A stretch of 64,000 bases of DNA from Arion vulgaris (lineage: Eukaryota > Mollusca > Gastropoda > Stylommatophora > Arionidae): NCBI GenBank assembly GCA_020796225.1, contig CM036765.1, positions 5,614,805 to 5,678,804 of the forward strand, in the 5' to 3' direction. Positions 12,301 through 27,300 of this stretch are shown here, in pieces. The notes under the pieces are model-generated. The model saw only the letters and a program-made list of their open reading frames with translations, was not told the origin of the DNA and did no database searches. A program made the position numbers and the translations under genes. Numbering within the stretch: position 1 is the stretch's first letter; every line of letters starts with the position of its first letter.

Positions 12301-15300
12301 TTACACTATCGCTGTCTAATGCGACGTCCCAGGGTGCCATGGCCCGGCAACACACGGGTGTGTTTAACTATATTAACATTATTAATAGTAGTAGTAGTAC
12401 CACAATCGCCATATGGCGCCCGCACTTTCAGAACCATCAGTCAGATGCCCCACAATAAATAAAAACGTTGGATATCACAGTTTTATACAATTCACTGTTT
12501 TGTTCCTCGATGTAACGCAAGCTTGATGACACAAGATTAAGTGTGAATAAAGTATATCAACTTCATCATCATCAAGTTGCTTGTACCTTCCTGAAATTGG
12601 TCCCTATGACAGCAATCCAAAAAAACTTTCTGTTCTGTGCAAGTTGACCAGCATCAGCAGCAGTCATTCTCAGATAATCAATGACGTCTTGCACCCATCG
12701 TCTTCTAGGTCTTCTCTCACTTATGTTTGTGAACCATGGACTATTATACAAAAAACAAGAACGAAAATCCAGTTCTTCGAAACTAAATACTACAGAAAGA
12801 TCCTACGAATATAATGGACAGAAACAAGAAAGAACACTGATGTCCTGAAAGAACTAAATATTAAAGAGAATTGGCTGATAAACAACATACAATACATACA
12901 AATTCCAGAGTTATTGGTCAACTTAGAGATTGCAAAATGCTATAACACTATCATCATCCACAATAACAACACTAAAATTACATGAATTTCTTTGTGATTA
13001 CCGTGTCTTGTTTCATTATGAAAAAGACTTTATCAAAAAGCTAAACAGAAACGATCAGGTCATTATATTTCGCCTACGTTCCGGAGACTGCAGACTCCAC
13101 AAACACTTATATTGACTAGAAATAAGTCAAACAGCTCTCTGCCAGTGCCAGCAGGTGGAACAGACACCGGAGCATGTCCTACAAGACTGTCCTCTCCTGT
13201 ATGAGCTGAGAAGCAATATTTGGCCCCCAACCCAGTGGATCTAAAACCTTATCGTTAGGAAAAGTTGACAGACCTGACGCTGTCTAGTTTGTGGTGCACA
13301 GTAAACTAAGCGCTTGAACACAGAAGGCTGAAGAAGAAAACAACTAGCAATCAATAAATAAAAATATATCTTACCACAAAGGTATCTGGCCTCGTTAGCA
13401 AGACGTGGGGCAGATACAACTACCCACTGATCAGGCACAATGTTGATCGTTGATTTCTGTCTGTAGACTAACACGTTCACGGGCCTGAATCAGATCAAAT
13501 ATATATATATATGTGTGTGTATATATATTCAGTGGCAGCTCGTGGTCAGTTTTCTTGGTGGGGCCAGACACAAATTTTCGGAAAAATCAGTGTTTTTGTA
13601 GTATTTACTATTATTTGTCTATTCCTGGAAATTATTCTCCCTTTTGAATATTGGTGGGGCGGGGCCCCACTGGCCATCAATGACGATCCGCCACTGTATA
13701 TATTACACATCAATTATTTTTCTCGTTGATTTCTGTCTATAGACTAACACGTTTACAGGCCTGAATTAGATCAAATATATATATATATATTTTATTTATA
13801 TACACATCAAATTATTTTGTTTATCTTCATCATCACAACCAGTATAACACTTGTTTTAACAGTTTTCTTACAGAACAACTACTTCCAGTATGAGATGGAG
13901 TTTGAGGCTTCTGTCCTCCATTGGATCTCCCAACTCTGTTTACTTGGTCGTTCTGTTTCAATCTCATTCTATGTCTCTCACAACTCTGTTTACTTGGTCC
14001 GTTTTGTTTCTGAATTCCTTCTATGCTGCCTCCAACTCTGTTTACTTGGGCGTTGTTGTTCTGAATCTTCATGCTGCTTCGGAATATTCAGGATGGTAGG
14101 TTGCGGTATGAATGGATATTTATAGAGATTTCTAGACTCCAACAACTCACATGGATCTACTGACCTAAGCATGCAGGCGTTTGCAGCAACTTGAAAGCGG
14201 ACAAACTTACATCGAATGCATCGATTGTTTGGGAGTTTATGATGGATTAAGGAAAGGGGAGGGGGTATTCTTCGGTCATTTGGCGATCTACTGTTGGATG
14301 AGGACACTAAAATTAACGTTGAATCTATCAAGTTGTTTTTTTCGATCCAGAAACACTTGAACTTTTTTGCTCTTCGGCTCGGTGCCATGGATATCGTAAC
14401 CCTTCGGTTCGTTGCTACGAACACTGTAAATCTGGAGAACATGTGGCTTTTCTGTCAGCCTACGGAATTGAACCGCACTCACAGGGGGCTTATCACCCAT
14501 CGTCCAACGCACTACGAAAACGCTGAGCAGGTGGGCATCCAGTGATATAAGGAGTTAGAAATTTACACTTTGTACAAGTAGAACTGAATGCTGGAGTGGC
14601 AGAGAGAGGAATGTGTTTAACCAGCAAGTCACAGGAACCATCAGTATGCATACCCTTGAAAGATGTTGGGGAGACAGATCCCCCCATGGATCTGCCCTGA
14701 AGGATGTGACATCAGTTCAGTAACCAGTAACCAATAAACAATTTTCCTACAGCTTTTTATTCTAAGTTTTGAGATTACGCTGGAAGATTCTGTAAGACAG
14801 AGGAATTAAAGTTACTTGCCCGATGCTGTCGTCACGTATGTGCAGGGTATCGGATTTTTCTCTCCACAATATGTGTACAGTACAACATTTTTATTCCTAC
14901 AAATGGGCAATTCTCTAGTTTTTACTTTTATATTCTGACTTCCCAAAGGGAAAGAGGAGGTGTATATGATTCAAGTAATAGTGGGGAAACTAATGATACT
15001 CTATAATGCTATTCAAAGATGAATAGTAAACCAACAAAGAACTGGTGTCGTTTGTTGTCGCTTGCTGAGAACACACAGATGAGGAGATAGGAGCACTTAT
15101 GGGAAAATTTGGTTCGACGTGCAGTGATGAGATCCGACTACAAACTAAACTAAACTGGTAGCCAAAGAAGAATAGTAAACCAACAAAGAACCGGTGCCTT
15201 TAGTTGCTACACCTGAGAGGATAAGTGGAGGAATCGGAGAACTTATAGACTATATTCGATATGCATATGATGATGACCTAACTAACCAGACAAAGAAATT

Positions 15301-18300
15301 GTCAAAAGACATCGCATCATTTATTAACAATTCGAGAACTAAATTACTGAATTCTATCAACTGTATTGACTATATGTCCGTATTCCTGATTCTCTAACAA
15401 TTATTACACATCAATGTTGCTCTTAAAACTTACTGTCTTGTATCCACTAGATGTTAGTTTCCGTGTTGCTTCAAGTTAGTGATTTATCTGATAGTTGTTT
15501 CATGAACCATTGACTTGACAATCTGATCAGTGGAATTCCACATAAGTTGTGATTTTACAGAAGAGATGCTTACAGATTCAAATTAGGAACAGATGGACAT
15601 CATAGACAGAACGATGAGATGTTTAAAAGAATGTCCATGACAGCACATGAGAGAAAACACCCTTATCAAAAGTATAAGAATCAGTCAATGAAGGTTCTTA
15701 GGGCATATAATGCGAAGAGAACGTTTAGAATATTCGGTGACAACAGGTAAAACTCAGGGAAAAAGATATCGTGGAAGAGATACGGAGAAGATACTGGATG
15801 GTCTGACATCGTGGTTCGACAAAAGATCGACGTCAGAACTGATTACCTGCCCAAAGAGAAAGAGAGAGAGAGAAAGAGAGAGAGTTGTAGAAAGATATGA
15901 TCGTCTACGCCGGCAGGCATGGCACTTAATTGATTGATATTGTATTTGGAACTGTCTTGAAAAATGTGCTCTGCAGTCTAGTGTGACTGTTTTCATGGAT
16001 GCATTGTCAGTCTTGCATTTAGTATACATGCGACTGTGGAGATATATCCAGAAATAATTGAAAATCAAAGACAACTGACTAATGCTACAAATAAGAACTA
16101 GAAGATTGAAACATTTGGAACATGTTAAAAAAAACAAAGTGTTGAGAAGAAAGTTATGAAGAAGGTATTCGATATAGAAGAAAACGAATTTCATGATATT
16201 TTACTCACGTTGGTCGGAACAGCCTCACTATGGCTAGAAAATCATGATATTTCACTCACGTTGGTCGGAACAGCCTCACTATGGCTAGAAAATCATGATA
16301 TTTCACTCACGTTGGTCGGAACAGCCTCACTATGGCTAGAAAAATCATGATATTTTACTCACGTTGGTCGGAACAGCCTCACCATGGCTAGAAAATCATA
16401 ATATTTTACTCACGTTGGTCGGAACAGCCTCACCATGGCTAGAAAATCATAATATTTTACTCACGTTGGTCGGAACAGCCTCACCATGGCTAGAAAATCA
16501 TGATATTTTACTCACGTTGGTCGGAACAGCCTCACCATGGCTAGAAAATCATGATATTTTACTCACGTTGGTCGGAACAACCTCACCATGGCTAGAAAAT
16601 CAAAGCAAAAAATGTAATGGTTTGACTCGTCGTACAATCCCAAACATTGGCAAAGGGCGACAGTTTCGGATGAAATTGTACTTCACTTTTAGGATGACGT
16701 CCACACACCATGGCTCATATCAAATAAACACCGATTAAACAGCCGACAATTGATCGTTCGTGTGGCAAGCCCATGTGTTCCTAATGGCTGAGAATAATCC
16801 GGAATGACCTAACATAGTCAGAAATAGAGCATAGTGCAGGCATACTCATAGGCGAAATCATAAAGCCCCAAAAATGGCGAAAAATGATCGTTAAAGAGCA
16901 ATGAATACACGAAGAAGGGGAAGTGTGGGGGAGATTTGGGGAAGACAGACTCAAATCATTTTCCTAGGCCAATATTGCGGATGCAATATCCTCTACACGT
17001 GTATGTGGTACCATACACATGTAGCGGCCTAAGAACCGAGGTGCAAGGTATAATGGCTGTTTTGCAAAGATCAATTATACATCACAATAAGAATGATCAA
17101 AATGGTGGTTAAGAACAACCGCAAACAAACAAACAAACAAACAAACAACAACAAATAACTACGTTGGAAGAACAGGACTAGGATTGGTGCCCAAATTCTC
17201 CACTGACAGCTTGTGGTAACGATCTGCGGCTGTGAACGGGTTGTATCTATCGTAGTCCTTGTCATTGGGTATAGTATTTCTCTTCCACATGGCTGGCGAG
17301 TTATACGGGGATACAAACCCTAAAGTTTCATCACTAGTGCTCTCAAAAACACGAGCTTGAAGTCCTGGACTTGCAAGGTACCTGGACAATAAAATAAGCT
17401 GATTATGAAAGGAAAAAAGGTAGAATTAGACAGACAGTTGCATTAGAAGCTTTCAGTGAAGATGTCTCAGAGGAATTCTCAGCGTTAGTGAGACCATTGA
17501 TTGATTGATTAATTGATTGATTGATAGGATCATCATCATTGCACTTCGGTGATTAACCATGTGTGCTCCGATCTCTTCTTACACAGGAAGATCTCAGCTG
17601 CAGTGCACAAACTCCACAGCACCGGCGAGGGTCCGCAATGTAATTTTTAAAATGGTGATGATATTTATGTAAGAATTTTATTTTTAATATTTTCTAATGA
17701 ATTTTGCCCAGGCAGCGGCTTTCCAACTCGGGGAGGGGATCAAGTATTTTTGAAGTATGAGCGAGAACCTTGCCTCTAAGTCACGGAGACCCCTACCCTT
17801 ACTATAGACGTTCTCGCCCGTGGTGGTTCTGGGGCCCTCAAGGAAGCAAAAATAATACCACTGTGATAGTACAAATCGGATGTACTGGCATACTTGTAGG
17901 CGAATTACTGACACAACGTACAATCGCTCTTAGGCTCAGATCATATACAAAGCACACAAAGTGGTCGATATGGAGCGTTCGAAGAAGACGAATCAGACTA
18001 TATACGTAAAATATAATTGTAATTAGTTTTATATGCTTCGTGGACGAATTAGTGTAGTGCATAATCATTCGCATATAGACTCGGAAACAAAGGGTATGTA
18101 GGTTCAATTCGACCATCGACGTTTTACGCCTGAGAATAGGAATGACAAGGATCAACCCGTCTGATGGTTACCGGCCAAATTTGGGGTGTAAAGAATAGAA
18201 CCACTGTTACCAGCACGCATGTCGTAAGAGGCGACTATGAAGGTAAGGTTAAAATCGAATGCACGTGTCCTAAATGTGTAGAAGTTTAGGACCTACCAAA

Positions 18301-21300
18301 CCAATGTGCAACGTATACACGTTCTTGGTAAAAAATCTTCTTCTGCATTCTCACTAGATTGGGATTTTGGATTCTCTAATACAAGCAGCCGTCTGCTTCA
18401 GATTATCAGCCACGCCATACAGTTTGTCTTGGACTCTGGTTAAAATTGATAGTAAAGAACGAACGCAAAGAAGAAGAAGAAGAAAGATCAACTTCATTGC
18501 ACCGGGTTTTACCCCATTTAGTTCGGTCCCTCTCCGTATAACTAGCACGCCACCTGCTGAGAGTATTGCATGAAGCACGAACTCCTTAGCTCCGGCAACA
18601 ATTCTAGGTGTCTTTGGAAAAAAATGCACTCGTCAAAAGAGCAGTGCTGTCCGGTTTCGAACCTACGACTTTCTGAACTCAATTCAATGGCTTAACCATT
18701 TAGCTACAGAGACCCTTGAGAAAAGTAATTCGTCCTCCTACCTACTGCCACACTAGGGCCTGGAAATGTGATAAGACAGACCTATCATACCCTAGGGTCT
18801 GAACAGGCTACGATATCTTGTATATTTTATTCATAATTTATTGTTTTTTGTGTCTTTCCCAAAATGAATGATGAAATTGGTTGTCCTCTCTTGCCGTTAA
18901 GCGTAGATTTGGAAGCTTTAATTTGCGTTCTAGGGCTAGATTATTCGCCCTTGTGTTATATTCATGTTTATTTAGTGTGGTTTTGATATTGATATAATAA
19001 CTAATCTAATTTAGATAACAAATGTAAGACTCTTACCAGCTGGGATGTACATCAGTAAGTGCAACATTAGAGTGCTCACTGATGTAACGGATGACTTTAC
19101 TCTCTCCAGGTCTCACACTTCCGAACCGTGCAGTTGGAACCATACGGTATACATTTCCCATCAAAAAGTAGAACCTGACTCCAAACTTTGGCTTTTCCAC
19201 ACCATCTGGGTACGGGTATGAGCTCGGTTCTATCAGTTGCGGCTGGTAAAAGAAGATTAAAGAATGGTTTCGACAAATGAATAGTTGCTGCAATGAAATA
19301 CGTGTATGTATATATGTATGTAAGTATGTACGTACATACATTCATACATACACACATACATACATATACATACATACATACATACATACACGTACATACA
19401 TACATGCATACATACATACATACATACATATACATACATACATGTATACATACACACACATACAGACATACATACATGCATTCACACATTCATACATACA
19501 CACAACACACACCACACACACGTACGTATGTAAGTACGCCATACGCTTCTACAAACGCAATTCGATTATTGTCTATCTGCCGCAGTTCTACCAATTGTTT
19601 TCCATGTCAGGTCACAATATTTGAAACCGTCTTTCACAGGTATTCTTCATGTTTTCTTTGGAAGTCCATGAGTTATTTTCCCATCCGCTGACCATCGAAA
19701 AGTTGTCCTATCCACTGCTCATACTGGCATACGATATTCATCCGATGTTTACGGTTCAGAATATATATTGTGAGTCAAGCCATGGGAGCAGGAGGTGGAT
19801 GAGCGTGGGAGCAGCCGACAGAGTAATGGTTACGGACTCTCCTCTTTTTCTTAGAGTTCGTTCTTCGCGGGCAACTTGATCATTCTTATTGAGATATATA
19901 ATTGATCTTTGACAAGAACGACTGATGTTGAACCCCTGTTAAAATTAGACCTCCACTTTGTGTATGGTACCATACACGGTGTAGGTCAGGGCCACCAGTT
20001 TTCTCCTACGGAAGTGTTTTGAGTCTATCTCGTGACTGACAGTCCTAATACTTCCCTTCATTCGTACAAGTTCTCTTTAATGATCCGTTTTGCCGTATAT
20101 TTTGGCTTGGATCTACGCCAATGAGACTTTTGTACTGCATCCTTTCTGACTGAGTGTAGCGTTCCTTCTGCATCGTATAATAGACACTTTTGTACTGCAT
20201 CCTTTCTGACGGAGTGTAGCGTTCCTTCTGCATCGTATAATAGACACTTTTGTACTGCATCCTTTCTGACTGAGAGCGGCGTTCCTTCTGCATCGTATAA
20301 TAGACACTTTTGTACTGCATCCTTTCTGACGGAGTGTAGCGTTCCTTCTGCATCGTATAATAGACACTTTTGTACTGCATCCTTTCTGACGGAGTGTAGC
20401 GTTCCTTCTGCATCGTATAATAGACACTTTTGTACTGCATCCTTTCTGACGGAGTGTAGCGTTCCTTCTGCATCGTATAATAGACACTTTTGTACTGCAT
20501 CCTTTCTGACGGAGTGTAGCGTTCCTTCTGCATCGTATAATAGACACTTTTGTACTGCATCCTTTCTGACGGAGTGTAGCGTTCCTTCTGCATCGTATAA
20601 TAGACACTTTTGTACTGCATCCTTTCTGACGGAGTGTAGCGTTCCTTCTGCATCGTATAATAGACACTTTTGTACTGCATCCTTTCTGACGGAGTGTAGC
20701 GTTCCTTCTGCATCGTATAATAGACACTTTTGTACTGCATCCTTTCTGACTGAGAGGGGTTCCTTCTGCATCGTATAATAGACACTTTTGTACTGCATCC
20801 TTTCTGACTGAGTGTAGCGTTCCTTCTGCATCGTATAATAGACACTTTTGTACTGCATCCTTTCTGACGGAGTGTAGCGTTCCTTCTGCATCGTATAATA
20901 GACACTTTTGTACTGCATCCTTCTGACGAGTGTAGCGTTCCTTCTGCATGGTATAATAGACACTTTTAATGATCTTTTAATGCCGTATATTTTGGCTTGG
21001 ATCTACGCCAAAGAGCGCTTCCTACTTTGCAAATGACTGGATGTGGTAGTTCCGGTATAGGAACTTTTACAACCCTTCTAGGACTGGTCATTGGAACGGT
21101 CACTTGTCGCCTACTTCGTTTATACATTGCTCTTTACTCTTTTACGATCATTTTTTGTCGTATATTTGGGATTTATGATCTACGTCAAAGTATGTCTACA
21201 CTGTGCACCCTTTCTGACTATGTGAGGTCGTTTCAGATTAGGAACATTTCTCAGTCTTTCTGGGGCACATAAGCTTGTCCTAAGACGGCATCTTACTCGT

Positions 21301-24300
21301 GTAACACACCGTGAAAAGTGTCGGCCTTCGCCAATGTTTGGATTTGGACAGCTTTTCAAATCTTTTCAATGTCGGCCGTACTTTTCTGACCACGTTGAGT
21401 TTGCTCTGGAGTAGGAACATACTCAGTCTTTTCGAGGTGGTTGTCGGCTCTTGGCAATTTACAGTTTCTACTCTGCATTTTCCCTGACCCCAGGAAACAC
21501 TGAACTGGGGCTGTGCACAAATAATGTAGTGGGTCGTTTCTTTAGGCGCTTTCAGCGCAACTTAGATTTTGCGCTCGCCGTACATCACCGGCCCCGGTTT
21601 TTCCGGGAATGTTAGTTGTAAGAACAACAGTACCGTGCCCGGTTGGTTCAGGGAAGGCAGTTTCGTTAGGCGTTAAAACGCAACTTTAGGAATTGCGCTC
21701 AGCCAACTTTACCCAATAGATATATCTACGCTTAGCTTGTACGGAGTCAACTGCAATCTTCCCTTGTGTCGACATGTCATATTGCATCTTTTCTAACGAT
21801 CTTTACCGAGAGCTGGCAAAGACATTGCGACCATTACTTCGAGGGGACGAAACTGTGTGCCTCCTGACGACTCGTACCTCGTCATTTCTTATGATTCGTT
21901 TTCTTATTTATTTCGCCTTTCCCAACTGCCGGGAGAGACAGTCACTCTGGGATTCTTCTCTTGTGAGTTTACTCATTGTCTATCTTGCGAGTAGATCTCG
22001 TATAGCTCAACTGCTCTTGCACCACTAATTATACCAGAGTAGCTCACCCTCGACCCCTACCCGCTTAGCCAGACATGATCCTTTGTTTCCAGGGTCACCA
22101 CTTGGAGGTGGGGTAGGATCTTGATTAGTGCCAGCTCACTAATCCTGACGCGCCGTTGTCCCTAGAGTTGCGTCTTTGACCCCGTTATGGACACAGAACT
22201 CATGACGGTAGACAGAGGATCTCTGTTATAGAGACAATGACTACGGTCATGAACCAGTATGGTCACTGCTAGGAAGTAAAGCAAAGACAGACTAGCTTCC
22301 AAGACAATACCCAGATAACCTTAAGAGTAATATGAACATACTACCTGTGAGAAATAGATTTCCCATCCAGAAGCAGGGAATGTCCTGACTCCATTGTTGG
22401 TCAGTCTGATTTCTGACTGATAGAGTTTTTGATTGTAGAAGCTGTTCTCAATTAAAGTATAGTTGACTTGAAGGTTTCTCGAGAAGTAATCTATATCGTC
22501 TTGGGTAATAACTGAAAAAAGTATATATATATATAATTGATTAATTGATTGATTGATAGGACCATCATTAATGCACTTTGGTGAGCAGCCATGTGTGCTC
22601 CGATCCCTTTCTTTCACATGAACATCTCAGCTGCAGTGGACAAACTCCGTAGCACCGGCGAGGTCTCTGATGTAATATTTAAAATGGGAAAATATGTATG
22701 TAGGATTTTATTTTTAACCTTTTCTAATGAATTTTGTCCGGGCAGGATTACCAGTCTGCTCTTCTCGATTTTGAACTGTAAAGGGGTCCTTTTACGTGCT
22801 AAAATTGAACACGGGACCTACGTTTTATCGTTCGCTTTTGATAGGGCTAGGAACTTGATTTCACTTACACTGATATCAGGGATCTCTGGAAAAATATCCA
22901 GACGGCTCCACGAGGGAGCGAAACTGGTACCTTTATTACGAATATATATATATATATACACTGTATATATTTAGTGTCAGCACGATGAAACTATGGTATA
23001 ACACAAGCAAAAGACATACATTGAAGAACTTCAAAGAATGATCCGCATGACTTTTTTGTTTGGTTCACACCCTCGTGGAATCAAGGAGATATTTTCCAGA
23101 TATCCTGATCTCAGTGTAGGTGAGATAGAGTTCCTAGTCCTATCGAAGACGGACGATACAATCTAGGTATCATGTTAAATTTGAGCAGCTAAAACAACCC
23201 TTGACACTTCAAAATCAAGAAGAGCATGGGAAGGTGATGCCCGCGAAAAATTCATTAGAAAAGATTACAAAATTAATATAATTACAAAATATCGTCACCA
23301 TCTTCAAAATTATATCGGGATCATTCGCCGGTGCTACGGAGTTCGTGTACTGCAACTGAAATGTTTTTCTGTAAGAAGAGGTCAAGCACACATGGTTACT
23401 CATTGAAGTGCAATGATGATGGTTCCATCAATCAAATCTAAGTGATGCATTTAGCATCTATTATGATGAGACACGACGTTACAACCTAAGACGTGTATTT
23501 TCTTGATTATATCAAAGTGTATTTGCATTCTTTCTTGGTGTGGTCATTTGGAACTCGTACTAAATATTTATTTGTTGTATATTGTACTTTTTTGTGTTCT
23601 TGACTGTGGTTTAGTCCTGAGAATTACTTTGTATTGATCTGGGTATAGCGCTGAGAAGGACTTTGTGCTGAACTGGGTGTAGTCCTGAGAAGGATGCCTC
23701 TCAAAATAGGATACATTAAATTAAATGAAACTTTTTCTTCTGCATTTTCACTAGATTCGGACTTCGGTTTCTTTAATAAAGGCAGCCGTCTGCCTCAGAT
23801 TATCAGCCACGCCATACAGTTTGTCTTGGACGCTAGTGTAAGTGGGTCACCTCTTTCTTCTCAAGTCTGCATGCTGGGGCAGTTCTGTAGGATATAATTC
23901 CTATGATTTCTGCTTTCCCGTTTGTGCCAACCTCTTCCTGCAGTAAGTTTTGGCCACCCTCGTGATGGTAGTTCTGACATTCTTACTGCATGGCTAAATC
24001 TCCGAGGCAGATTGGCGACCGTAGAATCCGTTATCCCATTCCTCATTGTGAGGGATCGTTGCACCATGTTATGCGCCTTACGACATGGTGCATCCTTGTT
24101 CTGCAAGCATTTATTTTGAGTTAGCATTCCCTAGCGGACACAAACATCCGATTTCAGCCAAACCTCCTTAGTCTCCTCTTACGACATGCGTGGCAGGTAA
24201 CAATGGTTCTATTCTTTACATCCCAAATTTGTACCCGGTAACCACTCGGGCGAATGAAATGAAACAGTTATCATCATAAAAGATCTGTCACGATGTCTTG

Positions 24301-27300
24301 AGAATGCCTTAAATGTATACAAATGTGCCTCTAGTTTACCATATTCAACCTACATTTTAAATACAAAAATAGAATTTTTTGAAAACCTAAAATTAAAATG
24401 GGTTAAAAGCTGACTGAAATACATCTGAATCGTGTCTAGATATCTTGACATGTTAGACCTGTGACACGTAGACAAGTGTTTGAACTACTGTAACAGTAAA
24501 GTGTCTAGTCTAATGGATTATAGTGCTGCTCCCATACGGGAGACCCACGTTCAATTCACTGTACGGCCAAAGCTTTTTTCAGTTGTGGGCATAAATGAAT
24601 AATCCTAACATGAGCAGCGGCGACTGCACTAGGCATGTGGCCATTACATTCCTCAGGCTGTCGTCCCTTCTGTCCTACACAGCCCTAAAATGCGGTACTA
24701 CATGTGGTTTTTTTTTAAAAATAGTAAAAGCAGTGGTATAAATAGCACTCAAAATCTGCTATGGGAGACTATTGGTCTAAAGGCAAATAGGATTGACGTC
24801 CTTGCCCATATGGCTCGCCCTGTCGACAGAAATGGCCCACCATCTGACGAGAGGGTTACACAAAGAAATAATTCGATAGCTCCAGATACGTAGCAATGGA
24901 GGACTTCGCACCCCTACGTCTAGGCGTAAAGGAGTAAAGGAACCCATTTACTTAACATGAAGTATATTGGGGAATACGGTGTAAAACCCGTATTTTCCAT
25001 TGACCATGATCAAATATTTGGTGATGTAATCATCACACCACAGACTGCGTTTACTTGCCAGTGCATGTTTGTTATCCAATGAAGACTGGCTGAACTTCAG
25101 AGCCGTTGCACACAATCGTGGCATATCCTTTTTACAGGTCGTCGCTTTTCAAACACAGTAAGCAAGTGGTTGATTTTCTAGCCACAACTTATACGTTCAG
25201 TAGTTTGCCAATGCTTTCTGAACTGTGAGGTATATTTATCAATCAATGAAGTGCCATGTCTGCCGGCATAGGCGATCATGTCTCTCCCTAACTCCCTCTC
25301 CTTGGTGCAGTAATCAGTTCTGACGTCGATCTATTGTCCAATTTCAGACCATCCAACATTTTCTCCCTCTGTCTTCCACGATCTCTACATCCCTGAATTT
25401 TACATGTTGCTGGCAAATGTTCGAACCTTCTCTTCGCTTATATGTCCGAGAAACATTGCCTGTCTGATTATTATTATTGTGATAAGATTTCTTTGTGCGC
25501 AGGCATGATTTAAATCTCATTTATTCACCGTTTATTTTTAATATTCGTAAATATCCACGGGAACAAATTTCTTCTAAGCTGCCCGCCACGGTGTTTGAAT
25601 AAGAAACTCTTGGGTTGTGATCGAACCCACTACAGCTAAGTCACCGACGGTCAATTCCACAGCGATATATCATAAATCATATTCATTAATATCGAAATAA
25701 CATAGACCAATATAGAAAGGGTAGGTAAAGATTTTTTAAAAATTATTGAATGGTTCAAATTGTATTTTGATTTCGCTGCTTATGCCTCCCCCATTTTCGG
25801 ACCCGCCTGATGCGGCCACCTCTTTTATCATAGCACGGTACGGCCTGCTTCCACTACGAAAATTAACCTGGACGACGCGTCTAAGAATCGACTGCTAACA
25901 AACACTAATACAAGAACAAACTCTTACCAATATTGTATCCTCTTCTACCAAGATAACTCGACGTGTTAGCACTGGTCTGTTCTTCTAGCAGACCACACTT
26001 GTAGAAGCACATCACAGAGAGGAATGTCACCAGAAACAGAACTGATACAGCGACAACACATATTCTAAGCCTCAATAACTTTTTGATAATGACTACCAGA
26101 TAGATTGGATGCAGAATATAATGACATTGGTCTCTGACTTTGTTCCATTCATCAAACAGTTCATCTAGTTCAGATATCGACATTTCGTTTAGTTAGCAAT
26201 CTGTAGTTTACTTTACAAAATAATATCAATTCGGAAGATTGTAATATATTTTTGACAGATACACGATGAAATAGAAATAAACCATCGCATAGATGTTTTG
26301 AGGCAGTCTTTGGATGTTACATTTCCGCTTCGACCGGAAGAATGTAATCGTGCAAGAATTTCTGTAGAATTTGGCTTCTAGAGTATACACAAAACTTAAT
26401 GACGTCATTCTTGTTTCGTTTTTTCTTTTTCCATCTATTCGATATCTATACATACATCAGCGACTCTATGAGCATGATACAGATCAAGACCGGTTATGCA
26501 CCAAGGCATGCAATAAAAATGTGACAATCCAGACACTTACCTTCATCTTTGTCCCAGGTCATTCTGGGGTGAAGGACAATGAGAGAGCAGATTCATTGAG
26601 GCGAGGAATGCTGCGATCGAGTGTGGGTCTTCTAAAGACAAAAACGCCATCATCAATGTTCTAAGAGAAAGCATGCGTTCTGAAGATTTCAACGAAGAAG
26701 ATAAATGGTATTCTCTATCTTGGTTGCGCATGTTGTGCATACTGATAGGTGCGGCGAGACGGAAAAACTCCGACAGATATATCGGTCAACACAGAACGGG
26801 AGTTATTTGTCTAAACACACTGAAATGCATGCTTGGGGGAGATCAGCAGACAGTCAGACATGTCCGATGTGTGATGAAGATGATATTCATATGAACAATG
26901 AACTTTTTTCGAATTTTTAAAATCCAACCGCATTTGTCATGAACAGTTACGAGAGCAGGTATTTGTAGCTTGTTTTTGATTGCACAGTGTTTAGCTTAGC
27001 CTGTTGTCATACGTTCAATGTATGTAGTGTCTCTTTGACTCTGTCTGTTTCTGGGTCTTCCTCTTGTCTTGTAGTCTGCAGTTCTCATATGGTATGATCG
27101 GGCTGCAAGTTAGTTTGGTTCTTACTAAGTCGCTGAAGGGTCTAGACTGACAAAATTTTGTTATATTTTTGTGCCAGGGAATGCACGTGTATGGGAAAAT
27201 GAACATATGCTTTCATGTAACTTCTTCTCTTCCACTATTTACATATGCTTTCATGTAACTTCTTCTCTTCCACTATTTACATATGCTTTCATGTAACTTC

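Noticed and set aside
19097..19691. ORFs of 66-132 codons rich in Tyr, His, Thr or Cys, Met, Val
   Set aside because: TACA microsatellite translations.
20045..20963. Three overlapping minus-strand ORFs of 278-301 codons
   Set aside because: All three frames are open at once because of a 60-bp repeat lacking stops; no protein signature, and codons are repeated exactly.
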